Source of the DNA: Pseudomonadota bacterium | GTDB lineage: Bacteria; Chloroflexota; Ktedonobacteria; Ktedonobacterales; JADMIN01 | Direction: 5' to 3' | Assembly (NCBI GenBank): GCA_021324535.1 | Contig: JAJPIU010000065.1 | Coordinates: forward strand, 1 to 62,482 | Length of the DNA stretch: 62,482 nucleotides | Shown: piece after piece, positions 35,731-44,459 of the stretch | Position numbering within the stretch: the stretch's first letter is position 1 | How the letters are laid out: every line of letters starts with the position of its first letter | Program-made: the position numbers and the translations under genes | Notes under the pieces: model-generated | The model's database searches: none | Told to the model about the DNA's origin: nothing | The model's input: the letters and a program-made list of their open reading frames with translations, nothing else

Positions 35731-36042
35731 TTAATATGGCTCATACGGCTGCTCAGGCCACGGGCTGTACTCAATGATCTTGAGCCAGCGGGATGTCTGG
35801 GCTGACGCATCGGGGCCTGTATGTGGCGTCGGAGTTCTCCTGAGATCACGCCAGAGGTGTTGGCTGGCTGCGGTGGCAAACTCTGGCAGCGAATGCGCAT
35901 GCAGGCGCTCGATATGTGCGGCGTCATCCGCCGCAAGCCCATACTCTCCCAGGGTCTCAGCAGGGTCAGTGAGCAGACGCGCACGAAACGAGGACTCAGC
36001 CGCCGCCCGCGCCAGCGCCCGCTCGAAATGGCTTCGCAACAC
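35731..36042 (-). CDS. RiPP-precursor-like small protein
   Basis: About 103 aa. The N-terminal SHFERALARAAAESSFRARLLTDPAETLGEYGLA resembles the leader of the nitrile-hydratase-like or Franean1_4349-type RiPP precursors (xxFRxxLLxDPxxALxxYxL). The last 19 residues (W..IIEYSPWPEQPYEPY) are rich in Tyr, Trp and Pro, unlike the helical leader, and could be a core. The GTG start at 36042 is uncertain, since the frame is open further upstream. It lies downstream of the secreted peptide and BTAD regulator on the same strand. No modification enzyme lies in the window. Confidence 0.5.
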   Translation of the reverse strand: MLRSHFERALARAAAESSFRARLLTDPAETLGEYGLAADDAAHIERLHAHSLPEFATAASQHLWRDLRRTPTPHTGPDASAQTSRWLKIIEYSPWPEQPYEPY

Positions 36043-36194
36043 GTCCGCGCCATCCTTCCATTTTCCATCACCCTGTGGATGCGCTTGTCCCAGCGCGTCT
36101 GAATCGTTCTCGATGCCTGAGTGGGCCTGTGGGGCAGCCTTGCGACTATTCCTTGCCCTGCATCTCCCGCCGGCTGCCCCACAACTTACGCCAA

Positions 36195-36416
36195 TCAGGG
36201 CATGCCGGGGCCGCCAACGATGCTGGGTTGAGTCCCATCAGCCACCAGGTGCGTCGTCGCCGGAGCGGCATGGCTTGTCAGCAAAGCGCCCTGGGCAGTT
36301 GTGAGGGCGCCAAGCGCCACGCTACCGCCCAAACTTGCCGTCAATAGTCCCGTCGCCACCAGCCGTGCTAGCCAGCTTCCACGCACTTTCACGCCGCTTC
36401 TCAACAACTTCGTCAT
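36195..36416 (-). CDS. Small secreted peptide under a BTAD regulator
   Basis: A 73-aa protein from the ATG at 36416, preceded by GGGGGAG. The N-terminus MTKLLRSGVKVRGSWLARL is basic, followed by a hydrophobic core (VATGLLTASLGGSVALGAL), a typical export signal. The predicted cut near SHA-AP leaves a short mature peptide ending QPSIVGGPGMP. I know no family. A promoter with SARP-type repeats lies 110-145 bases upstream, tying it to the 1197-aa regulator encoded just before. Export could be by Sec; a signalling or antimicrobial role is inference. Confidence 0.6.
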   Translation of the reverse strand: MTKLLRSGVKVRGSWLARLVATGLLTASLGGSVALGALTTAQGALLTSHAAPATTHLVADGTQPSIVGGPGMP

Positions 36417-36484
36417 GGCACTCCCCCTTTGACTCATCGCCGTCAGGTACTTCAGCTCTCTCAGCTCCAGGCTATGTGACAATG

Positions 36485-36513
36485 GTGAGACTCCTTGTGT
36501 TATGGTGTCTCAC
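36485..36513. promoter_or_regulatory. Perfect 7-bp dyad in the peptide leader
   Basis: GTGAGAC and GTCTCAC are separated by 15 bases, downstream of the -10 box of the secreted-peptide promoter. The dyad may be a second operator or a leader stem. Confidence 0.4.
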
Positions 36514-36527
36514 GTCTTCTGAGCAAC

Positions 36528-36560
36528 ACTATACGGATTGGTGGTTCCTTCACGGTTCCT
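36528..36560 (-). promoter_or_regulatory. SARP-type promoter: heptamer direct repeats and -10 box
   Basis: On the minus strand AGGAACC-GTGA-AGGAACC is an exact heptamer direct repeat with 11-base period, followed after nine bases by TATAGT. SARP/BTAD activators bind heptamer repeats spaced by four bases, about eight bases before the -10 box and in place of a -35 box, so the geometry nearly matches. It drives the secreted-peptide gene and lies just after the BTAD regulator gene. Confidence 0.6.
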
Positions 36561-36578
36561 CCAAAGCGGCCCAAGTGC

Positions 36579-36620
36579 AAAAAAAGTCGCTCCACCTTGA
36601 AATAGTCAGGCGAAGCGACT
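36579..36620 (-). terminator. Rho-independent terminator of the BTAD regulator gene
   Basis: Minus strand AGTCGCT pairs with AGCGACT across a loop of about 20 bases containing a smaller CCT/AGG stem, and is followed by seven T. It lies 35-75 bases after the regulator's stop, separating it from the downstream peptide promoter. Confidence 0.75.
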
Positions 36621-36653
36621 GTAAAGACAGGGTATGGCTAGCGTCTCGTTGGC

Positions 36654-39600
36654 TTATACACGCGCGGGCAGGCGCGGTTGGCTATGGCGCGGGGCAGCCT
36701 GGGAGGGTAGCCGCGCTGTATCCGGTGGCCGACCAACGCTTCTCTCTGCTCTCTGTTGAATAGATCGCCAGAACTGCTGCGTTTTGGGATCGGGCGCAAC
36801 GCCGAGCGTCTCACGCAACGTAGCGACGCATTGCTGATAAGCGCGCGCGGCGGCGCTATACTCGCCATTCAGCGTATAGGCCGCCATCAGCCCGCGATAG
36901 GCGTTCTCGTTGATGGGATCGGTTTCCAGGATGCGATAACAGTATTGCGCGGCGCTATCCCAGCGTCCAAGAGCCAGCTCCACCTCGGCGGCGCGTTCGA
37001 GACAACGCAGAGCGATGCGTTGCAGCGCGTCTTTGCGTAGAATTGCCCACTCTTCATAGTGATCCGGCAGGTAGGGGCCGTTCCACAACGAGAGCGCCTG
37101 CCGGAAGATGCGTGTCGCCTCAGTCAGTGAGCCGCTCTGCGCAAGCTCCTCGCCCTGGCTGACCAGCGCCGTAAACGCATGGGAATCGAGCCAGACATCG
37201 CCAGCCACCGACAACGAACTGCCTGTCTGGAGGAGTGGCTCACAACCAAGCGACTCACGCAAATGCAGGCGCGCTTTCTTCAGCGCGCGCTCGAACTGTT
37301 CGGGGTCACGTTCAGGCCAAAGCGCCTCGTGAATGACATCCTTCGAGACAGGCTTCCGCTGCTCAGCCAGAAAGAACAGCAGATCACGCGCCTGCGGATG
37401 CTTCCACAACGCAACCACCTCTGACCCCAGCAGAACACGCGGCTCGCCAAGCGTATAGAGGCGCAGTTGCATATCTTTGTTTGCGAGCGATGGAAAACGA
37501 TCCGTCCGTGGGCGTGTGCCTGCCTGTTTCTCTCCCTCAGCAGTCCTGCCGGTCTCCGCCTCCAAAGCTTCCAACAACGCAATGGCTTGGCGTGCCACAG
37601 GATGCTGTACACACGCAAGCGCATCGCGCAAGGGCTGATGAAATCTGGCGTCCAGCCAGACCAGCGCCGCGCGTTCTTTCTGCTGCCCCGTCAGTGTCAG
37701 CGCAGTGTCGCAGGCCTGTTCGAGGAGACGTTCAGCGCGCTGTTGATCGTCCTGAGCGCCATTATCGAGCAACACCCTGGCATAGTACATCTGCACTGTG
37801 GCATAATCGTCCGCCGAATTGCCTCGTAGGGCAAGGCGCCCGGCTACGGCAAACCACTTTTCTGCCGCTCTCCGCCGATTTTGCTTCCAGGCAGTAATAG
37901 CGCTTGCCAGTATCATCTGAGTCTCATCAGAAGTCCGTTCTGATGAACGGTGGCGTATTCGCCTGAGGAAGCGCAATTGCCCTTCCGCGTGATCCACACT
38001 ACCGTTGAACGCCAGCGCAATGCCTTGAAGCGCATAAGTATAGAGGATCAATCGCTGATCGCTCTGTGTATTCATCACCCGAATCGTTTGCTCAAAACGC
38101 TCAATAGCCTGGGCATACTCGCCAACTCGCAAAGCAATATCACCAAGGTTCAACAGCGCATAGGCCTGGCCTGCCTGATAGTGGGCATCTTCGGACTGAC
38201 GTAACGCCGTTTCCAGATGCTCCCTGGCTTGCTCAATCTTCCCCAGGTGGTGGTCAGCCGCGCCAAGCTGCAGGCGGGCGCTGATCGCGATAATCTCATC
38301 ACCGGCCTCCTGGGCGTAGCGTAGCGCATCGAGCGAGTCGCGCTCAATCTGCTGGTAGTCACCACGCAGGAGCGCAATCTGTGACCGGAAGTAGGCGACG
38401 CGCGCCAGCAGCCAGAGACCGCCTTGCCGCTGGCAGTAGGCTTCCGCCTCTTTCAAAAGGCGTTCGGCGACCTCCGATTGCCCTGTCTTGTTGTAGCATT
38501 GCGCCAGCGCAAAGCGGAGCCGCGCCTGCAATTCGTCTGCGTCGGAAGGGGCAAGCGCCAGCCCCGCCTCGCTGGCTCGCCGCGCTTCGGCGTAATCGCC
38601 CTGCACGAAACAGACCTCCGCGCGTACAGCCAATGCGCTTGCAGCCAACTGGGGCTGTTCATGGGCGAGTGGCTGCGTGAGCGCACAGGCGCGCTGCGCC
38701 AGCGCCCCGGCTTCCTCGGTACGGCCAAGCTGGCGCGTCAGTTCCGCCTGCAAGATCACCAGATGGGGTTGCTGCGAGCGAACGTCATCCGGCAACAGAC
38801 GCAGCCAACGCTCAAGTGTGGCGCCGCGTCCGGCGCGCAACAGGGTTCCCCGCACGGACTCGATCACCGTGACGATACGCCCATAGGCGCCTACAGCATG
38901 GAACTGCTTGATGGCTTCTTCCAGGTCGCCATCTTGAGCCAGCAGCGTTCCCGCTTTGATGCGCGTCTCATAGGCGCGTTCGCGCCCACCTGTCTCCGAC
39001 GCGAGCCGCCGCAGCAACGCCGCGCGCAAAAACGGCTGGAACGCATAGCGCGCCTCCTGGGGGCGCAGGCCGAAGCGTGTGACCAGGCCGGTGTGTTGCT
39101 CCAATTGAATGAGGCGAGCGCGCGCCTGTGGTTCGTCGAGCAGCCGCTCACACAAGGAAACCGTCATATAGTTCAGCGGCGCGACCGCTAACGCAAAGCC
39201 AAGTTCGTCCTCATCAAGCGAGGCTAATACCTCGTGGGCCAGATAAGCGCTGACGGCTGCATGATTGATGCCGTCGTCGCCATCTATCCCCATTCCTACT
39301 GTCGGCGCCAGACGTCTTGGTGTCTGTGGCGGCCAGAGAGCATTGGTCGCCAGCAAAACACCTGTAATCCATCCTGCGCAGAGATCGGCGACCGCCTGAC
39401 GGTACGCAGGGTCATCGGGCGCGTCAATCAGTTCAAGCAGGGCGTCAAGTTCGTCGTCTTCCAGGCGCAGTTCGCGTGCGCCAATACCTGCCACACGGCC
39501 CTGCGCCAACGCCTGAGAGATGTTGAGCGCGGGGGCTTCGCGCGTCTCGATGAGTGTTCGCAGGTGATCAACCGGGCGGCCAAGCACGGCGTCGAGCAGC

Positions 39601-40247
39601 GCCAGACCGCCGCTCTCTTCCGCAAGCTCAGTGACACCAGTCACCGCCAGGGCGGCCGGGCGCATGATATTTGCGCTGATCTCCTCGGCCAGCGCCGCCG
39701 CGACCCGATGAATGTTCGCTGGCTCCCAGGCGCTCTGCCCGCCCGGCGTAATAGCCCCCGCACGCCACTGCGCCGAGCGGGGCGCCAGCCGTCGCAACGC
39801 CTGAATGAGATCATGCGTGAACGTGACGGGATCGTTGTCGCTGGCGTCAAGATGGAGCCAGGCGGAGGGAAGCCCTGACGCCTGGAACCATTGCGCGATG
39901 GTGACGCTTTTGCCATAGCCCGCAGGGGCAGTAATGAGAAAAATCGAGCCTCCGGCGACACTTTTGCCCAAAGAGGCGTCGAGCAGAGCGGTAAGGCGCT
40001 GGCGCGGCAGCAGCGCGTGTGTGTGGGCGGTTGTCGAGGCGGGCGCCGCGAACTTCCAGGCGCGTGCAGCGGGCCGCCCAAACACGGCGCTCCTGTCATC
40101 ATCTGGGGCGCCATCGGTAGAGCCGAAAGAACAACGCTGCAGCGCATGTGGCGTTTTGAGTAACGCATCCCCATCCCATTCGCCTGGCGTTTGCGTCGTC
40201 TGAGAACAGACTATAGGGGTTTCAATGCGCTCATCTCGAAGAGCCAT
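36654..40247 (-). CDS. Large MalT-like NTPase-TPR regulator with C-terminal SARP/BTAD domain
   Basis: 1197 aa. After a variable N-terminus comes a STAND NTPase with ITAPAGYGKSVTIAQW (Walker A about 106-115) and SAWLHLDASDNDPVTF. TPR-like helices follow from about 480 to 900. From residue 926 (MQLRLYTLGEPRVLLG) there is an OmpR-like winged helix and BTAD domain (LWNGPYLPDHYEEWAI, YCYRILETDPINENAYRGLMAAY). It fuses MalT-type sensing with SARP-type DNA binding at the C-terminus, the reverse of the usual SARP order. GGAGG precedes the ATG. The SARP-like promoter 90 bases downstream is a likely target. Confidence 0.9.
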   Translation of the reverse strand: MALRDERIETPIVCSQTTQTPGEWDGDALLKTPHALQRCSFGSTDGAPDDDRSAVFGRPAARAWKFAAPASTTAHTHALLPRQRLTALLDASLGKSVAGGSIFLITAPAGYGKSVTIAQWFQASGLPSAWLHLDASDNDPVTFTHDLIQALRRLAPRSAQWRAGAITPGGQSAWEPANIHRVAAALAEEISANIMRPAALAVTGVTELAEESGGLALLDAVLGRPVDHLRTLIETREAPALNISQALAQGRVAGIGARELRLEDDELDALLELIDAPDDPAYRQAVADLCAGWITGVLLATNALWPPQTPRRLAPTVGMGIDGDDGINHAAVSAYLAHEVLASLDEDELGFALAVAPLNYMTVSLCERLLDEPQARARLIQLEQHTGLVTRFGLRPQEARYAFQPFLRAALLRRLASETGGRERAYETRIKAGTLLAQDGDLEEAIKQFHAVGAYGRIVTVIESVRGTLLRAGRGATLERWLRLLPDDVRSQQPHLVILQAELTRQLGRTEEAGALAQRACALTQPLAHEQPQLAASALAVRAEVCFVQGDYAEARRASEAGLALAPSDADELQARLRFALAQCYNKTGQSEVAERLLKEAEAYCQRQGGLWLLARVAYFRSQIALLRGDYQQIERDSLDALRYAQEAGDEIIAISARLQLGAADHHLGKIEQAREHLETALRQSEDAHYQAGQAYALLNLGDIALRVGEYAQAIERFEQTIRVMNTQSDQRLILYTYALQGIALAFNGSVDHAEGQLRFLRRIRHRSSERTSDETQMILASAITAWKQNRRRAAEKWFAVAGRLALRGNSADDYATVQMYYARVLLDNGAQDDQQRAERLLEQACDTALTLTGQQKERAALVWLDARFHQPLRDALACVQHPVARQAIALLEALEAETGRTAEGEKQAGTRPRTDRFPSLANKDMQLRLYTLGEPRVLLGSEVVALWKHPQARDLLFFLAEQRKPVSKDVIHEALWPERDPEQFERALKKARLHLRESLGCEPLLQTGSSLSVAGDVWLDSHAFTALVSQGEELAQSGSLTEATRIFRQALSLWNGPYLPDHYEEWAILRKDALQRIALRCLERAAEVELALGRWDSAAQYCYRILETDPINENAYRGLMAAYTLNGEYSAAARAYQQCVATLRETLGVAPDPKTQQFWRSIQQRAERSVGRPPDTARLPSQAAPRHSQPRLPARV

Positions 40248-40520
40248 ACCACGCCTCCGCCATCCATTCTGCGCAGTTCAGCGCAGGTACTCCCCACATT
40301 TGCTCTACAGGACAGATATTGAGTAAGACGTTTGAGCGCCCACTTTTGTTTAGTGTTTATCGCCGCGCCAGGGCGTTGGCTGAGCCAGACGCTATATGCA
40401 GTCTTGCTGCCCGCGTTCTAAAGATTTCTTTATGATACACCAACATTGTATTATGTCTATAGGCAAATTGACCAGCGCCGCGCCTTTTGGTTGCAGGTAG
40501 GGCGACTTGGCTCAGGAGAT
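40248..40520. other. Gene-free gap upstream of the BTAD regulator
   Basis: This 273-base gap holds no supported gene. It is AT-rich between 40425 and 40475, where minus-strand TACAAT and TATCAT boxes occur, so the regulator's promoter is probably here. No clear terminator for the upstream gene was seen. Confidence 0.4.
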
Positions 40521-41108
40521 TTAGGGGAGAAGGCGGCCGTGTGAGCCAATGAGGGCCACCGTCAGGTAGATCAGCCAGAGCAAAACACACGCCCCCAGCG
40601 CAACGCCATAGCACCCAAGATTGCTTCGGCGGCGAATCTCCAGCGCCTGCGCAAGCTGAGTATCCATATCGGGTGGATCAAGCTCGATCTCCGGGCGAAT
40701 ATCTTGCAGGCGCTCCAACAACTTGCGGAAGTCGCGCACATTGGTCATGCCTTCGGCGGCGATGACCGTCTCGCCATCCTCCAGATCAAACATGAGGACG
40801 AGCTTGCTAGGGGTGGGGTCTCCTGGCGCAAGGATCAGGCGGCGGATGCTCGCCAGCGAGAAACGCAACTCAGCGGCTTCCTCGCGGCTCACCACGGAAA
40901 TTGCGTCGTCGAAGAGCAGCAACTCTTTGCCCAACCCATAACGCACGCGCACAAGCGGCCGCTCGGCGTCGTCTTCCCCGCTTGCATTGTTCTCGTCGCC
41001 AACGCCACGCTCTTCGTCCGGCGCCTCATCGGCCGAAGACACACCACCGTGTTCGCCGCCCCGCTGTTCTTCGTCGGCGTTCGCGTCAGGGTTTTGTTGC
41101 TCACTCAT
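40521..41108 (-). CDS. Acidic, predicted tail-anchored protein
   Basis: A 195-aa protein. Residues 1-50 are strongly acidic and probably disordered (DEEQRGGEHGG). The central part (LVRVRYGLGKELLLFDDAISVVS...LVLMFDLEDGETVIA) looks like a small beta domain of PH-like or DUF type. A single hydrophobic segment close to the C-terminus (YGVALGACVLLWLIYLTVALIG) would anchor it with the bulk in the cytoplasm. No family is recognised. It stands between the glycosyltransferase and the BTAD regulator on the same strand. Confidence 0.7.
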   Translation of the reverse strand: MSEQQNPDANADEEQRGGEHGGVSSADEAPDEERGVGDENNASGEDDAERPLVRVRYGLGKELLLFDDAISVVSREEAAELRFSLASIRRLILAPGDPTPSKLVLMFDLEDGETVIAAEGMTNVRDFRKLLERLQDIRPEIELDPPDMDTQLAQALEIRRRSNLGCYGVALGACVLLWLIYLTVALIGSHGRLLP

Positions 41109-41217
41109 TGCTGTATCCGGTTGTCCGCATGCGCTTACAGAGAAGGGCTATACCTTCATACTTCATACATACCCCTGGCATATTGTAGCAAGTTTCGCCG
41201 AGTGAGCGCAGGCTTCG

Positions 41218-42837
41218 TCAGTTGAAGTGTTTCACCTTTGGCCAGGCGTCGCCAATTGTCACTTTGGGCTGTGTGCACACATACACAAAGATACCGTTCT
41301 CCTCCCCCTGGCAATACTGACAGGTGATGGTCGCCGCCTGGACGACGCTCTTAAACGATGGCGTCAGATCGGTATTGGCGTAACCCACCGTGATCAGCAC
41401 AGCGCCCGTGCAGGAGCCAGGCCCCCAGAGGTAGTAGTTGTTGTGTCCGCTGATCACCCGTGGCAAATGATAGTGTGGGCCAAAGAACGTCAGCGCGCTG
41501 GCCTCGCCGTAGTTGACCGTAAGGATGCACGCCTGGGCGCGTTCGGTGGCTGGCAGGCCATCATAGACGTGCGCAACAGTGGCCGTCATGCTCTCCCAGC
41601 CAAAGCGGTCGGCGAGATACTGCGGGAAGACGCTGGAGTTGCCCTGCCCGGCGGCGCTATTGCCAACAAAGTTCAGATGGCCATACGTGTTCGCATAGGT
41701 CGCCGGAGGCAAGATTGGCATGAGCAGCGGCGCGAGCGCAACACCGATTGCCAGCGGCGCAACGATATACGCCGGACGCAGCCATGCCCAGCGTGGGTGA
41801 GTCTGTGCGATGCGCTGTGTCATTACCGAGCCGCCCGCGAAAAAGATCGGGTAGATCGGCGCCAGGAAGTACGATTTGGCGTTGATCACTGTCAGCAGTA
41901 CATAGAGCGCGATATACGCCCAGCCAAACAAGCGATAAGGCTTGCCTGCGGGCGCACGCAGATAGAAATACAGCCCGGTGATGATCAACGGGACGTTGAG
42001 CGGATTGGCGACAAGGATTTGATTGGCGAGAAAGCCGATGGGGCCGCCGCCCGTCAGGCCGCCATAATGGCGCCAGAACTCCACGGTGGGCCAGCCATTC
42101 ACCGCGTTCCAGAGGGCATAGGGGAGTAGGCCAATAAAAGCGATGAGGCCACCCAGCCAGAGCCAGCGGGTGCGGAAGTAGGCTCGCTCAGGCGTCGCAA
42201 GCAGCCCGATGACAATGCCCAACCCGAAGAACAGCATGGTAAGCTTGTTCAGCAGGCCAATCCCCGCCACTGCGCCGAAGAGCAGCCATAAGCGCGGCTG
42301 ATTGCGGTGAATCAGCCGAATGATGATATAGGCGCTGAGCGTCCACCAGAGCACATCAAGGATGTCCATCGAGAAGATCGAGGCGGTCGCCAGGTAGTCG
42401 GGCGTCGCAAGCGCGGCAGTGGCGGCTAGCGCCTGGGCAAAGCGTCCGCCGCCCAGTTCGCGCGCCATCAGTCCTGTGATGACGATGACACAGCCACCGG
42501 CCAGCGCAGGTATGATGTGGATGGCGAAGAGCGATTGGCCGATGGTGGCGTGGAGCAGCGCCGCCAACCAGCCGATCAGCGGCGGCTGATCTACATACCC
42601 CCAGGCCAGGTGATTGCCATCTTCCAGATAGTACAGTTCGTCACGGAAGTAGCCGTAGTTGTTGGCGATCAGCAGGTGGAGGGCGACATCGAAGAGCGCA
42701 AGGTAGACCAGGATCGCGTTGGCGCTCGTCAGCGCCTCGCGGGTAAGCAGCCGATTGAACAACGGTTGCGCCTGCTCAGACCGATCAGGCATGGCGCTTC
42801 CAGCGTCGGTAGTTGTAGATGAGACTGACGGTTTCAT
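41218..42837 (-). CDS. GT39/PMT-type membrane glycosyltransferase
   Basis: A 539-aa polytopic GT-C enzyme. The first extracytoplasmic loop has YFRDELYYLEDGNHLAWGYVDQPPLIGW, a strong signature of the ArnT/PMT-like group with the acidic RDE motif that binds the polyprenyl-phosphate sugar. Ten or more helices follow, then a soluble C-terminal domain with several Cys (CQYCQGEE, VCTQ). GAGGAG precedes the ATG. Downstream neighbours do not tell the acceptor. Confidence 0.88.
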   Translation of the reverse strand: MKPSVSSTTTDAGSAMPDRSEQAQPLFNRLLTREALTSANAILVYLALFDVALHLLIANNYGYFRDELYYLEDGNHLAWGYVDQPPLIGWLAALLHATIGQSLFAIHIIPALAGGCVIVITGLMARELGGGRFAQALAATAALATPDYLATASIFSMDILDVLWWTLSAYIIIRLIHRNQPRLWLLFGAVAGIGLLNKLTMLFFGLGIVIGLLATPERAYFRTRWLWLGGLIAFIGLLPYALWNAVNGWPTVEFWRHYGGLTGGGPIGFLANQILVANPLNVPLIITGLYFYLRAPAGKPYRLFGWAYIALYVLLTVINAKSYFLAPIYPIFFAGGSVMTQRIAQTHPRWAWLRPAYIVAPLAIGVALAPLLMPILPPATYANTYGHLNFVGNSAAGQGNSSVFPQYLADRFGWESMTATVAHVYDGLPATERAQACILTVNYGEASALTFFGPHYHLPRVISGHNNYYLWGPGSCTGAVLITVGYANTDLTPSFKSVVQAATITCQYCQGEENGIFVYVCTQPKVTIGDAWPKVKHFN

Positions 42838-42867
42838 AGCGTGCTCCTCGCTTTTTATCTGTCTACA

Positions 42868-43812
42868 TTAGCGTGCGATGAATAGTCCCGATACACGGGT
42901 GATGTGAAAGGCGCCATGCGTGGCGATCTGCTGTTCGACATAGGCGCGGATGGCCTCGCGGCGCTCTTCGGTGAGCAGGTTGGTTGGCGCCACAGCCACC
43001 ATTGAAGCCATATACGCTACCACCGGCTCGGCCTCCGTCACTTCCAGATCGCCTGGAAAGCGCAGTTCTTCGACCGACGCGAAGCTGGCGCGCAACTGGT
43101 CGGCGCCGTTCCCAAGGGTGAAATCTTCGCTGAAATGGCGGTTGGCTCCCGCTGTTTCGGGCAGAAAACGCGCAGCCAGCTCATCCAGTTCGCGTAGATG
43201 CGCCTCGCCGTTCGTCGCGGCGATCAGAGGCGCGCCTGCCCGCAGCACACGTCGTATTTCACTGATGGCTTTCGTGCGGTCGGGCACATGATAGAGCATA
43301 TGATTGGCGACTACCGCATCGAACGTTTCATGTGCAAACGGCAGCGATTGCGCGTCGGCGACGGTAAAGGAGAAGGGGATCCTCTGCTCAGGGCCGAACG
43401 CCACGCCAATGCTCTGCCGCGCCTCATCCACCATGCCCGCCGAGAGATCGACAAGGGTGATCGCCCAATCTGGAGGGATGCGGTCGGCGTTTTCCACCCA
43501 GAGGCGCGCCGGACCACAACCAATCTCCAATACGCGCGTCGTTACACGCCCTTTTCGAGGAGGCGATTCCTGCATAGCTTTGATCAACTGATCGAAGACC
43601 CAGCGCTGCCAGGGAGAGGTATTGTGGCCAAACCGCTGGTGCAGGGCGATGCGCGCGTTGAGGTTGCTGGCGTCGCGGTATTGCAGTGTGACGAGATATT
43701 CCTGATCGGAGCGCAGCGCATAGGCCGTGTTTGAGGTCGCCTCAGAGTTCTCAGAAATCTCAGAGGCGCCAGGGGATGGAAGGGATGGAGAGGATATATC
43801 GGATGCTGGCAT
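42868..43812 (-). CDS. SAM-dependent methyltransferase
   Basis: A 314-aa class I methyltransferase from the ATG at 43812 (GGAGG 11 bases upstream; the ORF-track TTG at 43845 overlaps the HD gene). A Ser/Pro-rich N-terminus precedes VLEIGCGPARLWVENAD (motif I), ITLVDLSAGMVDEAR, then FDAVVANHMLYHVPDRTKAISEIRRVLRAGA (methyltransferase_11 type). Substrate unknown. It follows the HD gene by seven bases and precedes the glycosyltransferase by 30, suggesting one transcript for the three. Confidence 0.85.
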   Translation of the reverse strand: MPASDISSPSLPSPGASEISENSEATSNTAYALRSDQEYLVTLQYRDASNLNARIALHQRFGHNTSPWQRWVFDQLIKAMQESPPRKGRVTTRVLEIGCGPARLWVENADRIPPDWAITLVDLSAGMVDEARQSIGVAFGPEQRIPFSFTVADAQSLPFAHETFDAVVANHMLYHVPDRTKAISEIRRVLRAGAPLIAATNGEAHLRELDELAARFLPETAGANRHFSEDFTLGNGADQLRASFASVEELRFPGDLEVTEAEPVVAYMASMVAVAPTNLLTEERREAIRAYVEQQIATHGAFHITRVSGLFIAR

Positions 43813-43819
43813 GGAACGT

Positions 43820-44392
43820 CTATGCCTCCGTTCCTGCGAGACCAAGCGCCTCGGCGTCCTCAGTCATCGCGGCAATCACAACGGCGATATGCTCGTTGAG
43901 GTCAACACCAAGCTGTTCGGCCCCATTGATGATGTCGTCGCGGTTGACGCCGCGCGCGAAGGCTTTGTCCTTCATCTTCTTGCGCACAGAACTTGCCTCG
44001 AGGCCGACGATGCTCTTGTTCGGGCGTACCAGCGCGGCGGCGGTGATCAAGCCGGTCAGTTCGTCGCAGGCATAGAGCGCCTTCGCCAGCAGCGTTTCGC
44101 GCGGGAGGTGGAAGTAGTCGTTATGCGCCTCGACGGCCTGGACGACATCCTCAGGGTAACCCAGGTCGGCGAGCCACCCCGCGCCAACCTTCCCATGTTC
44201 TTCAATGGTGGGGTGCTCTTCGTAGTCCACATCATGCAGCAGACCGGTGATGCGCCATTTGAGTTCATCCTCGCCATATTTGCGGGCGTAGGCGCGCATG
44301 GCGGCGCTGACGGCCATGCCATGTTTCACCAGGCTCTCGCTGGTGTTGTGCGCCCGCAACAGGGCCAGCGCGTCATCGTAGTTCAGTTCCAT
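43820..44392 (-). CDS. HD-domain hydrolase
   Basis: A 190-aa HD protein: SLVKHGMAVSAAMRAYA, then RITGLLHDVDYEEHP and AHNDYFHLPRETLLAKALYACDELTG give the His/HD/Asp metal ligands. This length and pattern are common in stand-alone HD hydrolases of unknown substrate, often called HDIG-domain proteins. GAGGAG precedes the ATG. It heads the group with the methyltransferase and GT39 genes. Confidence 0.83.
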   Translation of the reverse strand: MELNYDDALALLRAHNTSESLVKHGMAVSAAMRAYARKYGEDELKWRITGLLHDVDYEEHPTIEEHGKVGAGWLADLGYPEDVVQAVEAHNDYFHLPRETLLAKALYACDELTGLITAAALVRPNKSIVGLEASSVRKKMKDKAFARGVNRDDIINGAEQLGVDLNEHIAVVIAAMTEDAEALGLAGTEA

Positions 44393-44459
44393 AACTGCTC
44401 CTCAGCGATAGGGTAGACCTGCGTTATTGTCTGAGGGCAGTATACAACGTTTGGAAGGA

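Noticed and set aside
38424-39191. 255-aa plus-strand ORF inside the BTAD regulator gene
   Set aside because: Antisense shadow without recognisable motif; the minus frame carries TPR repeats throughout.
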